From an uncultured Marinobacter sp. (GTDB lineage Bacteria > Pseudomonadota > Gammaproteobacteria > Pseudomonadales > Oleiphilaceae), in contig NZ_CAMPJO010000002.1 in the NCBI RefSeq assembly GCF_946886895.1, positions 1 through 64,000 of the forward strand: a DNA stretch of 64,000 bases, given 5' to 3'. The stretch's first letter is position 1, and the number at the start of each line of letters is the position of its first letter. Below the pieces are notes generated by a model. It searched no databases. It was not told the DNA's origin and saw only the letters and a program-made list of their open reading frames with translations. The position numbers were made by a program, and so were the translations under genes. Below, one piece after another: positions 17,304 through 28,152 of the stretch.

Positions 17304-18788
17304 ATGTGCATCACATCAGTCAGCACGTTGTTGCAAGGCATCGTTGCGGTGCCTTCGGTGTTCGACGTCACCATTCATGGCCTTAAAACCGATAGTCGGG
17401 AAGTGACCGCCGGCGATGCATTTGTTGCCCTGGCCGGTGTCCGGACACCGTCGGACCACTACATCGGACAAGCGATTTCCGCCGGGGCGACGGTTGTGTT
17501 GCTGGATTCCCCGGTTGCGGCGGAATGTTCGGAGCGTCAGGGGGCACTGGTCGTGCCAGTCGTGGGGCTTCGGGGGCTGCTGGGCAGGATTGCCGACCGG
17601 TTCTTTGAGCATCCATCCCAGCGTCTGCGCCTTGTCGGGGTGACGGGGACCAATGGCAAAACCTCGGTCAGCCAATACATTGCCCGATTGTTGAAAGAAA
17701 CGGGCACCCCTTGTGGTGTTCTCGGCACGCTTGGCTATGGCATGCCCGACGCACTGCAGGCGGCCAGCCATACGACGCCCGACGTGGTTCAGGTTAATCG
17801 CGTACTGTCGCGCATCATTGCCCAGGGCGGCCGGGCCGCAGCCATGGAGGTGTCGTCCCACGCCCTTGATCAGGGGCGCGTTGATCACCTGACAATGACC
17901 GGCGCCGTGTTCACCAACCTGACCCGCGACCATCTCGATTATCACGGCACCATGGCAGCCTATGGCGATGCCAAGGCCCGCCTCTTTAAGCGCGAAGAGC
18001 TGCATTTTTCGGTCATCAATTTCGACGACCCCTTCGGTCGCCAGCTATACGGCCAGTTGGAAGGTAAGTGCGACCGGGTGCGATACAGCCTCCATGAGGC
18101 CCAGACCGAGCTCTGGCTGGCGGCTTTCCAACCGACTGACGAAGGCTTCCAGGCAACGGTCGATGGGCAGTGGGGCCGGTTCGCACTCTCGGTTCCCCTG
18201 ATGGGCAGTTTTAACGCCAGCAATGTACTGGCCGCCATGGCCACCGTCCTGACCCTGGGGGTGCCGGTTGAACGAGTGCAGCAGGCAGTGGCCAGGCTGG
18301 CCCCACCACCGGGTCGCCTGGAACGGTTCAGTAGTGACCGCGGCGTACGGGTTGTCGTCGATTATGCGCACACGCCCGATGCGCTGGCGAATGCGCTGGC
18401 GGCACTGCGCCCCCACGTGGCGGGCCGGCTGATTTGCGTGTTCGGCTGCGGCGGCGATCGTGACAGCGGCAAACGGCCGGACATGGCCCGGGAAGCCGAG
18501 AAGCTGGCTGACGTCATCATCGTGACCGATGACAATCCCCGGAGCGAACATCCGGCGGCTATTGCCCGGGACATACTGGCCGGATTCTCCGGCCCCGAAC
18601 GGGCGACGGTGATCCACGATCGTGGTCAGGCCATTCAGGAAGCCATCCGTTCAGCGACCATGGATGACCTGGTGTTGGTGGCCGGAAAAGGGCATGAGGC
18701 ATACCAGGAAATCGCCGGTCAGAAAATGCCGTTCAACGACGCCGAGCAGGTTCGGCACGCCCTGAACCTGAATGGGGGTGTGGCATGA
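17304..18788 (+). CDS. murE: UDP-MurNAc-L-Ala-D-Glu:meso-diaminopimelate ligase MurE
   Basis: A 494-residue cytoplasmic Mur ligase adding the third peptide residue. The ATP loop 'GVTGTNGKTSVSQ' and the specificity motif 'DNPRSE' are visible; DNPR is the signature of ligases that use meso-diaminopimelate, so the wall is of the usual Gram-negative type. It overlaps murF by 4 nt. Confidence 0.97.
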   Translation: MCITSVSTLLQGIVAVPSVFDVTIHGLKTDSREVTAGDAFVALAGVRTPSDHYIGQAISAGATVVLLDSPVAAECSERQGALVVPVVGLRGLLGRIADRFFEHPSQRLRLVGVTGTNGKTSVSQYIARLLKETGTPCGVLGTLGYGMPDALQAASHTTPDVVQVNRVLSRIIAQGGRAAAMEVSSHALDQGRVDHLTMTGAVFTNLTRDHLDYHGTMAAYGDAKARLFKREELHFSVINFDDPFGRQLYGQLEGKCDRVRYSLHEAQTELWLAAFQPTDEGFQATVDGQWGRFALSVPLMGSFNASNVLAAMATVLTLGVPVERVQQAVARLAPPPGRLERFSSDRGVRVVVDYAHTPDALANALAALRPHVAGRLICVFGCGGDRDSGKRPDMAREAEKLADVIIVTDDNPRSEHPAAIARDILAGFSGPERATVIHDRGQAIQEAIRSATMDDLVLVAGKGHEAYQEIAGQKMPFNDAEQVRHALNLNGGVA

Positions 18789-20176
18789 TGCGGTCGTTCT
18801 CGCTGGCGGAGGCCCTGCGCTGGACCCAGGCGCAGTCTGCCACGAACAACCTGGAGCGTTATCGGGTTGAGGGTGTATCCACAGACACCCGGTCCCTCGA
18901 AAAAGGGCAGTTGTTCGTCGCGCTGCGTGGTGAGCACTTCGATGGTCACCGATTCCTCGGCGCAGCGCTTGAACGAGGCGCCTGCGGTGCCGTGGTGGAC
19001 GTGCCCGACGACACCCTTGTACTGCCTCAACTGGTTGTGGCTGATACGCTGGAGGCCCTCGCCCGACTGGCCGAGGCGAACCGTCGCGAATGTCCGGCCC
19101 CGCTGGTTGCGATTACCGGCAGCAGTGGCAAGACCACCGTCAAAGAGATGGTGGCTGCTGCCCTGTCCCGGATGGGCCCAACGCTCTCAACCAGGGGCAA
19201 TCTGAATAACCACATCGGGGTGCCCCTGACCCTGTTCGGCCTTTCCCCGGAGCACCGTTTTGGCGTGATCGAACTGGGCGCCAGCGGTCTCGGCGAAATT
19301 GCACATACCGTAGCCATGACCCGTCCCCAGGTGGCGATATTGACCAATGCCGGGCAGGCACACCTCGAAGGGTTTGGCAGTTACGACAACATTGTCGAGG
19401 CCAAAGGGGAAATCATTGAAGGCGTCGTCGAGGGTGGCCTGGTGGTATTGAACCGCGATGATCCGGCGTTTGGGCGCTGGCGCGCACGGGCGGGTGAACG
19501 ACGAGTGGTGAGTGTCAGCCGGCAGGCTCATCCGGAGGCGGATTACGGCGTTGTCGCCGAACGGGCGAAAACCGGTGGTTGGCACATGCGGGTTACCGGA
19601 CCGAATGGCTGGGGTTGCACGGTCAGCCTGGCCCTTGAGGGTGAGCACAATGTCACCAACGCCCTGTTGGCGATGGCGGCAGCGCGGGATCTGGGCGCCT
19701 CCGATACCGCCATCGTTGAAGGCCTGTCTGCGGTGCAACCGGTGAATGGCCGCCTGCAGATGCTGACGTTGTCTCCGGAGTTGACGGTCATTGATGACAG
19801 CTACAACGCCAATCCCGCTTCCATGAAAGCGGCTTTGCGGGTGTTGTCGGAGCGGCCGGGCCTGCGCGTGGCAGTGTTGGGTGCCATGGCAGAGCTGGGT
19901 GCCGAGGCGGATGCTTTGCATCGGGAAGTGGGGGAATGCGCGCGCCAGGAGGGCATTGAACATCTGCTGACGGTTGGTGACGGCTGTCGGGGTTATGTCG
20001 AAGGCTTTGGCCCTGCGGCAACGTCCTGCCAGTCACACGAAGAGGCGGTTGATACGATCCTCCGGCATAAAGGTGCTCCGGTGACCGTGCTGGTGAAAGG
20101 TTCTCGCAGTTCTGCCATGGAACGCGTGGTGGAGGGAATTAAAACAAAGGTGAATAACGCATGCTGCTCTGGCTGA
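18785..20176 (+). CDS. murF: UDP-MurNAc-tripeptide:D-Ala-D-Ala ligase MurF
   Basis: A 463-residue Mur ligase that adds the D-Ala-D-Ala dipeptide. The ATP loop '[14 protein letters not shown]' and the central '[16 protein letters not shown]' are typical. The start is ATGATG; either Met at 18785 or 18788 may be used. It overlaps mraY by 16 nt. Confidence 0.97.
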   Translation: MMRSFSLAEALRWTQAQSATNNLERYRVEGVSTDTRSLEKGQLFVALRGEHFDGHRFLGAALERGACGAVVDVPDDTLVLPQLVVADTLEALARLAEANRRECPAPLVAITGSSGKTTVKEMVAAALSRMGPTLSTRGNLNNHIGVPLTLFGLSPEHRFGVIELGASGLGEIAHTVAMTRPQVAILTNAGQAHLEGFGSYDNIVEAKGEIIEGVVEGGLVVLNRDDPAFGRWRARAGERRVVSVSRQAHPEADYGVVAERAKTGGWHMRVTGPNGWGCTVSLALEGEHNVTNALLAMAAARDLGASDTAIVEGLSAVQPVNGRLQMLTLSPELTVIDDSYNANPASMKAALRVLSERPGLRVAVLGAMAELGAEADALHREVGECARQEGIEHLLTVGDGCRGYVEGFGPAATSCQSHEEAVDTILRHKGAPVTVLVKGSRSSAMERVVEGIKTKVNNACCSG

Positions 20177-21246
20177 CAGAGGTTCTATCACAATATTTTT
20201 CGGCGCTGACGATGTTTCAGTACCTCACCCTGCGCGGGATTCTGGGTACGCTGACGGCGTTGCTGATTTCCCTGATCATCGGCCCGGTCATGATTCGCAA
20301 ACTGAGCCAGTATCAGATTGGCCAGGCGGTTCGCGACGACGGTCCGCAAACCCATCTGAGCAAAGCGGGCACACCCACCATGGGTGGGGCGTTGATTCTG
20401 GTGGCTATTGGCATCAGCACGCTGCTGTGGGCGGACCTCGGTAACCGCTATGTCTGGGTCACTCTTCTGGTCACACTGCTGTTCGGTGCCATTGGCTGGG
20501 TTGATGACTATCGCAAGGTGGTTGAACGCAACCCGCGGGGTCTTCCGGGGCGCTGGAAGTACTTCTGGCAGTCGGTGGTCGGTGCGTCTGCGGCAATCGT
20601 GCTGTACTTCAGCTCCGCGTTGCCGCAAGAGACCTCGCTGTACGTGCCTTTTGTCAAAGAGGTGTCACTGACTCTGGGCCCGGTACTGTTCATCCTGCTG
20701 AGCTATTTCGTGGTTGTTGGCAGCAGCAATGCGGTGAATCTGACCGATGGCCTTGATGGCCTGGCTATTATGCCCACCGTTATGGTGGCGGGTGCCCTGG
20801 GTATATTCGCCTATGTCTCCGGCCACGCCCAGTTCGCCAATTATCTGTTGATACCGCACCTGCCGGGCACTGGTGAGCTGATTGTGTTCTGCGGCGCCCT
20901 GGTCGGCGCCGGGCTTGGATTTCTCTGGTTCAACACCTACCCGGCACAGGTCTTCATGGGCGACGTGGGTGCGCTGGCGCTCGGTGCCGCGCTTGGTGTT
21001 GTGGCCGTCATCGTTCGCCAGGAAATCGTGCTGTTCATCATGGGCGGTGTGTTTGTCATGGAGACGATATCCGTGATTCTGCAGGTCGCGTCATTCCGGC
21101 TGACAGGGCGCCGGATATTTCGCATGGCGCCCCTGCATCATCATTTTGAGCTCAAGGGCTGGCCGGAGCCGCGCGTTATTGTCCGGTTCTGGGTGATTAC
21201 CGTGGTTCTGGTTCTGATTGGCATTGCCAGTCTGAAAATACGATAG
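20161..21246 (+). CDS. mraY: Phospho-MurNAc-pentapeptide translocase MraY
   Basis: A 361-residue integral membrane enzyme making lipid I from UDP-MurNAc-pentapeptide and undecaprenyl phosphate. It has about ten hydrophobic segments and the signature motifs 'GTPTMGG' (read here as '[13 protein letters not shown]'), 'WVDDYRK', '[13 protein letters not shown]' and '[13 protein letters not shown]'. Its length equals that of E. coli MraY (360). Confidence 0.98.
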   Translation: MLLWLTEVLSQYFSALTMFQYLTLRGILGTLTALLISLIIGPVMIRKLSQYQIGQAVRDDGPQTHLSKAGTPTMGGALILVAIGISTLLWADLGNRYVWVTLLVTLLFGAIGWVDDYRKVVERNPRGLPGRWKYFWQSVVGASAAIVLYFSSALPQETSLYVPFVKEVSLTLGPVLFILLSYFVVVGSSNAVNLTDGLDGLAIMPTVMVAGALGIFAYVSGHAQFANYLLIPHLPGTGELIVFCGALVGAGLGFLWFNTYPAQVFMGDVGALALGAALGVVAVIVRQEIVLFIMGGVFVMETISVILQVASFRLTGRRIFRMAPLHHHFELKGWPEPRVIVRFWVITVVLVLIGIASLKIR

Positions 21247-21261
21247 GGCGTTGCATCGATT

Positions 21262-22602
21262 ATGAGTGTCATTGTTTCGGATCGTCGCACATTGGTGGTA
21301 GGGCTCGGTAAAACCGGGCTTTCCTGCGTGCGCTATCTGTCCGAACAGGGCCGGGATGTGTCGGTGGCGGACAGCCGAATGACGCCGCCGGGCCTGGATG
21401 AATTAAAGGCTCGTTGGCCAGACCTTCCGGTGTACCTTGGCCGCTTCGACGCCGAGCTGTTTGCCGGCTTCAACGAGCTGGTGGTCAGCCCGGGCATCAG
21501 CATCGCCGAGCCGGCCATTGCGGAAGCGGCCAAAGGCGGTGCGCAGATCCGTGGTGATATCGATCTGTTTGCCGAAGCCGCCGATGCGCCGGTCATTGCC
21601 ATCACCGGCTCCAATGGCAAGACCACAGTGACCACACTGGTCGGCGAGATGGCACGGGCCGCCGGCCGCCAGGTACAGGTGGGGGGTAATATCGGCACCC
21701 CCGCCCTTGACCTGCTGGGACAAGGCGCGGATCTCTATGTTCTGGAGCTGTCGAGCTTTCAGTTGGAGACCACCCGGGAACTCAACGCCGAGGCCGCGAC
21801 GGTGCTGAATGTCAGTGATGATCACATGGACCGTTACGTCAACAAGATGGCGTATTTTCAGGCCAAACAGCGCATATTCCGCGGTTGCAGGAATGCCATC
21901 GTGAATCTGGACGATGCCCTGAGCACACCGATGGCCAGGGATACCCTGAGGTTCCTGTGTTTCGGCTTTCATCGTGTGAATCCGGAGACCTTCAGTACCC
22001 GGGATGATGATGAGGGAGCCTGGATAACGTTCGGCTTCGACAATCTGATACGGGCCAGCGATCTTCGGTTGATGGGTCGCCACAACATCAGCAATGTGAT
22101 GGCGGCGCTGGCCCTTGGCCACGCGGTGGGTTTGCCGATGGATGCGATGTTGCAGGTCGCCCGGGCATTCCGGGGTCTTCCCCACCGCTGTGAGTTCGTT
22201 CGTCACCTGGATGGCGTGGACTACATCAACGATTCCAAGGGCACCAACGTGGGTGCCACTGTGGCGGCGATTGAAAGCCTGGTGCCGGATCACGGCAAAG
22301 TGGTTCTGATTGCCGGAGGCGATGGCAAGGGGGCGGACTTTGCCGCGTTGCAGGCGCCGGCCATGTTGCATTGCCGGTGCGTGGTGCTGATTGGCCGCGA
22401 TGCCGGACAGATAGCCGGTGCACTCGGGGGGCAGGTTATGGTTCGCCACGCCAGCTCGCTGGCGGCGGCGGTATCCGAGGCGGCGGCGGTAGCCGAGGCT
22501 GGAGATCGTGTTGTGCTGTCTCCCGCCTGTGCCAGTTTTGACATGTTCCGCGATTATGGCGATCGCGGAGATCAGTTCCGGACCCTGGTGGAGGCGCTGT
22601 GA
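21262..22602 (+). CDS. murD: UDP-MurNAc-L-alanine:D-glutamate ligase MurD
   Basis: A 446-residue Mur ligase that adds D-glutamate. Visible are an N-terminal Rossmann fold ('LVVGLGKTGLSCVRYL'), 'AITGSNGKTTVTTLV' (ATP loop) and 'YINDSKGTNVGAT' in the C-terminal domain. It starts 15 nt after mraY and ends with a one-base overlap with ftsW. Confidence 0.97.
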   Translation: MSVIVSDRRTLVVGLGKTGLSCVRYLSEQGRDVSVADSRMTPPGLDELKARWPDLPVYLGRFDAELFAGFNELVVSPGISIAEPAIAEAAKGGAQIRGDIDLFAEAADAPVIAITGSNGKTTVTTLVGEMARAAGRQVQVGGNIGTPALDLLGQGADLYVLELSSFQLETTRELNAEAATVLNVSDDHMDRYVNKMAYFQAKQRIFRGCRNAIVNLDDALSTPMARDTLRFLCFGFHRVNPETFSTRDDDEGAWITFGFDNLIRASDLRLMGRHNISNVMAALALGHAVGLPMDAMLQVARAFRGLPHRCEFVRHLDGVDYINDSKGTNVGATVAAIESLVPDHGKVVLIAGGDGKGADFAALQAPAMLHCRCVVLIGRDAGQIAGALGGQVMVRHASSLAAAVSEAAAVAEAGDRVVLSPACASFDMFRDYGDRGDQFRTLVEAL

Positions 22603-23801
22603 TGCAGGCGGGCGTTTCGACTCCGAACCGGCGGCAATGGCTGGGCCAGATTCAACCGTTGCCAATGCTGGTGATCAGTGCCGCGGCCCTGCTGGTGATA
22701 GGCGTGGTGATGATCTCGTCCGCGTCCATGGACATGGCGGCGGAAACCATGGGGAACAGCTACCACTACGTGATCCGGCAACTGGTGTTTGCGGTTATGG
22801 GCGCCACGCTGGCCCTGGTCGCTGCGAACGTACCAATCTCCTGGTGGGAGCGCAGTGGTTGGCTGCTGCTGGGAATTGGTCTGCTGTCGCTGATCCTGGT
22901 ACTGACTCCGCTGGGGCGCACGGTTAATGGATCCACACGCTGGATCCCGTTCGGGCTGTTTAACGTCCAGGTGTCCGAGGTGGCCAAGCTGTGTCTTATT
23001 GCCTATCTCGCCGGTTATGTGGTGCGTCGGCGGGAGGAGCTGCTGAATACCTGGGCGGGGTTCCTGAAACCGCTGGTGGTACTGGGTGTGGCCTCGGTAC
23101 TGCTGGTTATTCAGCCCGATTTCGGAGCCACGGTCGTGCTGGTCACCGCAGCCGCGGGCATGATTTTCCTGAGCGGGGTCCGGCTAAGCCGGTTCGTGCC
23201 GCTGATCGCGGTGCTGGTGGTGATCGGGGCCCTGCTGATCGTTACCCAGCCATACCGCCTGAAGCGGGTCGTCAGCTATCTGGATCCCTGGAAGGACCAG
23301 TTCAACACCGGTTACCAGCTCACCCAGTCATTGATTGCCTTCGGCCAGGGGGAATGGACGGGTGTCGGGCTGGGGAACTCGGTGCAGAAGTTGTTTTATC
23401 TGCCAGAGGCCCACACCGATTTCATCTTCGCCATTATCGCCGAGGAGTTCGGGCTGGTCGGCTCATTACTGGTACTCGGCCTGTTCACAGTCCTGGTGGT
23501 CGCCGGTTTTGTGATCGCGCGCAGGGCGGAAAAGGCCGAGATGCCGTTCGCCGCCTGCTATGCCTATGGGATCAGCCTGCTGGTGGGCCTGCAGGCCGGC
23601 ATCAACATGGCGGTCAGCACCGGCCTGTTGCCGACCAAGGGGCTGACCCTGCCGCTGGTCAGTTACGGTGGCTCAAGTCTGATGATCATGTCTATTTGCC
23701 TGGGCGTTCTGGCCCGGGTGGAAATGGAACGGCTGGACAAGGAGAAACGCAGCCGGGAGTCGACCGCGCCAAAACAGCGCGGGGGAGCAGCCTATGACTA
23801 G
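22602..23801 (+). CDS. ftsW: Septal peptidoglycan glycosyltransferase FtsW
   Basis: A 399-residue SEDS-family membrane protein that polymerises lipid II at the septum with FtsI. It has about ten hydrophobic segments and family motifs 'NGSTRWIPFGLFNVQ', 'QPDFGATVV', 'TGYQLTQSLIAFGQGEWTG' and 'GLTLPLVSYGGSSL'. ATG 22602 is preferred over an in-frame GTG at 22599. The first of four successive 8-nt overlaps joins it to murG. Confidence 0.97.
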   Translation: MQAGVSTPNRRQWLGQIQPLPMLVISAAALLVIGVVMISSASMDMAAETMGNSYHYVIRQLVFAVMGATLALVAANVPISWWERSGWLLLGIGLLSLILVLTPLGRTVNGSTRWIPFGLFNVQVSEVAKLCLIAYLAGYVVRRREELLNTWAGFLKPLVVLGVASVLLVIQPDFGATVVLVTAAAGMIFLSGVRLSRFVPLIAVLVVIGALLIVTQPYRLKRVVSYLDPWKDQFNTGYQLTQSLIAFGQGEWTGVGLGNSVQKLFYLPEAHTDFIFAIIAEEFGLVGSLLVLGLFTVLVVAGFVIARRAEKAEMPFAACYAYGISLLVGLQAGINMAVSTGLLPTKGLTLPLVSYGGSSLMIMSICLGVLARVEMERLDKEKRSRESTAPKQRGGAAYD

Positions 23802-24879
23802 CCCGCGCCGTTTCCTGATGATGGCAGGAGGTACCGGTGGCCATGTTTTCCCGGCCCTGGCCACCGCACGAGCACTTCAGGCGAGAGGGCACGAGGTGCA
23901 CTGGCTGGGTGCCAGTGGCGGAATGGAGCAGCGATTGATTGAAGGCACCGATATTGCGCTTTCGCTGATTCATATTTCCGGTCTCCGTGGCAAGGGCAAG
24001 CTGGCCCTGTTCGCGGCACCCTTCCGCCTGATGCGCGCGCTCGGTGAGGCCTATACCGTTTTGCGTCGGATTCGTCCGGATTGCGTGGTGGGCATGGGCG
24101 GGTTCGTGACGGGCCCGGGTGGTTTGGCTGCCTGGCTGACGCGCACGCCATTGGTGATTCATGAACAGAATGCCGTCGCCGGGCTGACCAACCGGCTTCT
24201 TGTGCGCTTCGCGGCTACGGTACTGGAGGCGTTCCCCGGTAGCTTTGGTTCAGACGTGGTTACCCGGTGTACCGGAAATCCGGTGCGGGGTGACCTGGCC
24301 ACGCTGCAGGAACCCGGGCAGCGTATGGCCGGCCGTGGCGGCGCTTTGCGCCTGCTGGTGGTGGGAGGCAGTCTCGGGGCCCGGGTGTTTAATGATCAGT
24401 TGCCCGAAGCACTGGCTCTGCTGCCTGAGTCGGAGCGGCCGGAGGTGAGGCACCAGTGCGGCGAAAAAAATCTGGAAGCGGCCCGGTCGGCCTATGAGCA
24501 GCAGGGTGTGGATGCCCGAATTGAGCCTTTTATCCGGGATATGGCCGAAGCCTATCAATGGGCGGATGTCGTGCTTTGCCGGGCCGGAGCATTGACGGTG
24601 TCGGAACTGTGCGCCGCCGGCATTGGCGCGGTGCTGGTGCCGTATCCGCACGCAGTGGACGATCACCAGACCCGCAACGGCCAGCAGATGGTAAACGCCG
24701 GGGCCGCATTACTGATTCCCCAGTCGCGGCTGACTCCCGCCGTACTGGCAGAGACCCTGGGTGATCTGGCAAAAGATCGTGCCCGGGTTATGAACATGGC
24801 GCAGGCAGCGAGAACGCTGGCTCGCCCCGATGCAACGGAGAGAGTCGTGAATTATTGTCTGGAGGCCGCCCATGGCTGA
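23794..24879 (+). CDS. murG: UDP-GlcNAc:lipid I N-acetylglucosaminyltransferase MurG
   Basis: A 361-residue peripheral membrane glycosyltransferase making lipid II. The N-terminal glycine loop '[16 protein letters not shown]', '[11 protein letters not shown]', '[12 protein letters not shown]', and the C-terminal '[17 protein letters not shown]' and '[15 protein letters not shown]' are characteristic. Confidence 0.98.
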   Translation: MTSPRRFLMMAGGTGGHVFPALATARALQARGHEVHWLGASGGMEQRLIEGTDIALSLIHISGLRGKGKLALFAAPFRLMRALGEAYTVLRRIRPDCVVGMGGFVTGPGGLAAWLTRTPLVIHEQNAVAGLTNRLLVRFAATVLEAFPGSFGSDVVTRCTGNPVRGDLATLQEPGQRMAGRGGALRLLVVGGSLGARVFNDQLPEALALLPESERPEVRHQCGEKNLEAARSAYEQQGVDARIEPFIRDMAEAYQWADVVLCRAGALTVSELCAAGIGAVLVPYPHAVDDHQTRNGQQMVNAGAALLIPQSRLTPAVLAETLGDLAKDRARVMNMAQAARTLARPDATERVVNYCLEAAHG

Positions 24880-26317
24880 TGCAACCAATCCGCCGCTGGT
24901 CTATCAAGTGCCGGAAATGCGCCGGATCCGCCATATTCACTTTGTCGGAATCGGCGGGGCCGGCATGAGCGGCATTGCCGAAGTGCTCAAGAACCAGGGC
25001 TATGACGTGTCGGGGTCGGACCTGAAAGAGGGCGCCGTTACGGATCGGCTCAAGGCCATGGGCGTCGAGGTGCAGATCGGACACCGGAAACAGAACAGTG
25101 CCAGCGCCGACGTGGTGGTGGTCTCGTCCGCGGTGGCGTCGGATAACCCGGAAGTCGTCTCGGCCCGGAGCCGTCGGGTCCCCATCGTGCCCCGAGCCGA
25201 GATGCTCGCCGAGATCATGCGCTACCGGCACGGTATTGCGGTCGCAGGAACCCATGGCAAAACCACCACCACCAGCCTGATTGCGTCGGTGCTGGGGGAA
25301 GCCGGGCTGGACCCCACCTTTGTCATCGGGGGCAAACTCAATAGCGCCGGCACCAACGCGCAACTGGGCGGCTCCCGGTACCTGGTGGCGGAAGCGGACG
25401 AAAGTGATGCGTCGTTCCTGCACCTTACGCCGGTGATTTCAGTGGTCACCAATATTGAAGCGGACCACATGGAAACCTACGGCGGCGACGTCGAGAAACT
25501 CAAACAGACCTTCGTGGACTTCCTCCATAACCTGCCATTTTACGGTGTCGCGGTGATGTGTGTGGATGATGGCTACGTGCGGGAGATTATCCCCCGGATT
25601 TCCCGGGCGATCATCACCTATGGCATCGACAACCCGGAGGCGGATTACCGGGCGGAAAACATTGCGTCGGACGGCCTGCGTACTCACTTCGTCGTGAAAC
25701 GCCCCGGGGGGCGCACCGATCTTTCCGTGGCGTTGAAAATGCCGGGCCGCCACAACGTTCTTAATGCCCTGGCGGCGATCGCGGTGGCGACCGACGAGGG
25801 CGTGGACGATGCCGCGATCTGTCAGGGTCTTGCCGGGTTTGCCGGTGTCGGCCGTCGGTTCCAGGTGTACGGCGATTACAAGACGCCGAAGGGCACCGTC
25901 ACGCTGGTGGACGACTATGGCCACCATCCCACAGAAGTTGAGGCGGTGATTCGCGCGGCCAACGATGCCTGGCCCGACCGCCGGTTGGTCATGCTCTATC
26001 AGCCCCACCGGTTTACTCGCACCCGGGACCTTTACGAGGATTTCGTCCGGGTTCTGTCGGAGGTCGACGTGCTGTTGTTGATGGATGTCTATTCCGCAGG
26101 CGAGCCGGCCATCCCGGGGGCTGACGGCCGGGCGTTGTGTCGGAGCATTCGGCAGCGGGGCACGGTTGAGCCGGTGTTCGTGGAAGACAACAATGAAATC
26201 GAGAGCCTGCTGGCCAATGTGCTGCAGGATGGCGATCTGCTGATAACCCAGGGCGCCGGTGATATTGGCGGTGTGGCTGCCCGGTTGGCGGCAGCGGGAG
26301 TGATTTCAGGTGAGTGA
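24872..26317 (+). CDS. murC: UDP-N-acetylmuramate:L-alanine ligase MurC
   Basis: A 481-residue Mur ligase that adds the first L-alanine. '[17 protein letters not shown]' is the N-terminal nucleotide fold, '[15 protein letters not shown]' the ATP loop and '[13 protein letters not shown]' the C-terminal motif. Overlaps of 8 nt on both sides. No murB follows, as is usual in Pseudomonas-type clusters. Confidence 0.98.
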   Translation: MADATNPPLVYQVPEMRRIRHIHFVGIGGAGMSGIAEVLKNQGYDVSGSDLKEGAVTDRLKAMGVEVQIGHRKQNSASADVVVVSSAVASDNPEVVSARSRRVPIVPRAEMLAEIMRYRHGIAVAGTHGKTTTTSLIASVLGEAGLDPTFVIGGKLNSAGTNAQLGGSRYLVAEADESDASFLHLTPVISVVTNIEADHMETYGGDVEKLKQTFVDFLHNLPFYGVAVMCVDDGYVREIIPRISRAIITYGIDNPEADYRAENIASDGLRTHFVVKRPGGRTDLSVALKMPGRHNVLNALAAIAVATDEGVDDAAICQGLAGFAGVGRRFQVYGDYKTPKGTVTLVDDYGHHPTEVEAVIRAANDAWPDRRLVMLYQPHRFTRTRDLYEDFVRVLSEVDVLLLMDVYSAGEPAIPGADGRALCRSIRQRGTVEPVFVEDNNEIESLLANVLQDGDLLITQGAGDIGGVAARLAAAGVISGE

Positions 26318-27284
26318 ACTGCATCCTGTCGAACCACAGGCCTATCAGGCCGAACCGGACATGGTTCGGGCCCTGGGGCGTGTTGCGGTATTTATGGGCG
26401 GTGATTCCGCCGAGCGTGACGTGTCGTTGAAGAGCGGCAAGGCCGTGCTGGCGGCGCTGCTGTCGGCCGGTGTGGACGCCTTTGCCATCGATGTCCGTGG
26501 TTGTCTGCTGAAGACCGTGGAAGACCCGGATTTCGACCGGGTGTTCATAGCGCTGCATGGCCGGGGAGGAGAAGACGGTACCCTGCAGGCGATTTTGTCA
26601 CAGGCCGGCATTCCCTACACCGGCAGTGAAATGATGGCTTCGGCCCTGGCGATGGACAAGCTGAGAACCAAGTACGTGTTCGAGGGCTGTGCGTTGCCCA
26701 CGCCAAAGTTCCGGACCATGTCGGCCACCGGTCAGGCGGCACGGATTGTTCAGGAACTGGCGCCGCCACTGAGTGTGAAGCCGTCCCGGGAAGGGTCGAG
26801 TATTGGCATTCGCAAGGTCACCACGGCGGCGGAACTGGCGGAAGCCTATGAGGCCGCGGCTGCACTGGATCCGCTGGTTCTGGTGGAAGAGTGGATTGAA
26901 GGCCCGGAATTCACCGTGAGCCTGCTGCAGGATCAGGCCTTGCCGGCCATCGGCCTGAGCACGGATCACGTGTTCTATGACTACGACGCCAAATACCTGG
27001 CTGACGACACCCGCTACCGGATTCCCTGTGGCCTGGCGCCTGAGGATGAGCTGCGGCTGCAGCAACTGGCCCTGGATGCCTTCCGTGTGGTTGGCTGCCG
27101 TACCTGGGGGCGTGTCGACATCATGCAGGATGCCCGGGGGGGCTTCTGGTTGCTGGAGGTCAACACCGTGCCCGGTATGACCGATCACAGTCTGGTGCCG
27201 ATGGCGGCAAAGGCAGCGGGTATCAGTTTCGAAGAACTGGTGGTCCGGATTCTCGAGGACACCCTGGAGGGAGCGGATGTTTGA
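26310..27284 (+). CDS. ddlB: D-alanine:D-alanine ligase DdlB
   Basis: A 324-residue ATP-grasp enzyme joining two D-alanines. Visible are '[17 protein letters not shown]', '[16 protein letters not shown]', '[12 protein letters not shown]', and the metal-binding '[16 protein letters not shown]'. The start is a GTG within an 8-nt overlap with murC. Confidence 0.97.
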   Translation: MSELHPVEPQAYQAEPDMVRALGRVAVFMGGDSAERDVSLKSGKAVLAALLSAGVDAFAIDVRGCLLKTVEDPDFDRVFIALHGRGGEDGTLQAILSQAGIPYTGSEMMASALAMDKLRTKYVFEGCALPTPKFRTMSATGQAARIVQELAPPLSVKPSREGSSIGIRKVTTAAELAEAYEAAAALDPLVLVEEWIEGPEFTVSLLQDQALPAIGLSTDHVFYDYDAKYLADDTRYRIPCGLAPEDELRLQQLALDAFRVVGCRTWGRVDIMQDARGGFWLLEVNTVPGMTDHSLVPMAAKAAGISFEELVVRILEDTLEGADV

Positions 27285-28116
27285 CACTGTGCTGATCCGG
27301 AGTCGGGCGGTACCGTCCGATCCCCCGCGGCGGCGGGGGGCAACCACCCTGGGGCCGGAGCGGAACCGGTTTGGCGTGTTGAAAGCGGTGCTTGCCGCCG
27401 TGCCATGGCTCCAGGTGGGTATGGGGGCGGCCATTGTGCTGCTGGCAGCGCTGGTGCCCTGGGGCACCGGCAAGGTGTTGGCTGCCATGGATCAACAGAT
27501 TCTGGCGATTGATGTGCATGGGGAGTTTGCCGGCGACAGCAAGGTTGCCATCGAACGTCACGCCAGCAACTGGATTGGCAAGAGTTTCTTTTCCTCGGAC
27601 CTGTCGGAGATCAAGGCAAGCCTCGAGCAACGCCCCTGGGTCGAGTCGGCCGCGGTACGCCGGGTCTGGCCGGATCGCCTGGCCATCGATATCCGTGAGA
27701 AAAAGCCATTGGCCTATTGGAGCGATGGCCGGCTGGTGAGCCGCAATGGTGAATTGTTCGCCCCGCGTAACCCGGAAGTGGCTGGTGGGCTACCCCGGCT
27801 GGCGGGGCCCGATGAGCGGGTCCGGGATGTCATCAATATGGCGCAGGCCATGAATAAGACACTGGTTAGTCACGGTCTCGGATTTGCGGGGCTGGCACTG
27901 GAACACCGGGGCGCCTGGACCCTGCGGCTGACCAACGGCATTGAAGTGGTTCTGGGGCGGGACCAGGTGGAGCAGCGGTTTGAGCGGTTTATCACGGTAT
28001 ACGAAAGCCGGCTTGCCTCACGGTCGGACGAAGTCACTCGGGTTGATGCCCGCTACACCAACGGGGTGGCGGTGCAATGGAAGCAGGCGAAGGCCACTTC
28101 CGGCCCGAAATCATAG
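27277..28116 (+). CDS. ftsQ: Cell division protein FtsQ
   Basis: A 279-residue bitopic divisome protein. The N-terminus is basic and cytoplasmic, with one membrane segment near residues 45-65, a POTRA domain ('LSEIKASLEQRPWVESAAVR', 'WPDRLAIDIREKKPLAYW') and a beta domain ('RLTNGIEVVLGRDQVEQRF'). It overlaps ddlB by 8 nt. The N-terminal cytoplasmic part is arginine- and proline-rich. Confidence 0.96.
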   Translation: MFDTVLIRSRAVPSDPPRRRGATTLGPERNRFGVLKAVLAAVPWLQVGMGAAIVLLAALVPWGTGKVLAAMDQQILAIDVHGEFAGDSKVAIERHASNWIGKSFFSSDLSEIKASLEQRPWVESAAVRRVWPDRLAIDIREKKPLAYWSDGRLVSRNGELFAPRNPEVAGGLPRLAGPDERVRDVINMAQAMNKTLVSHGLGFAGLALEHRGAWTLRLTNGIEVVLGRDQVEQRFERFITVYESRLASRSDEVTRVDARYTNGVAVQWKQAKATSGPKS

Positions 28117-28152
28117 CAACACACAATTCAGACCTACGGTTTGGTGGAACAC

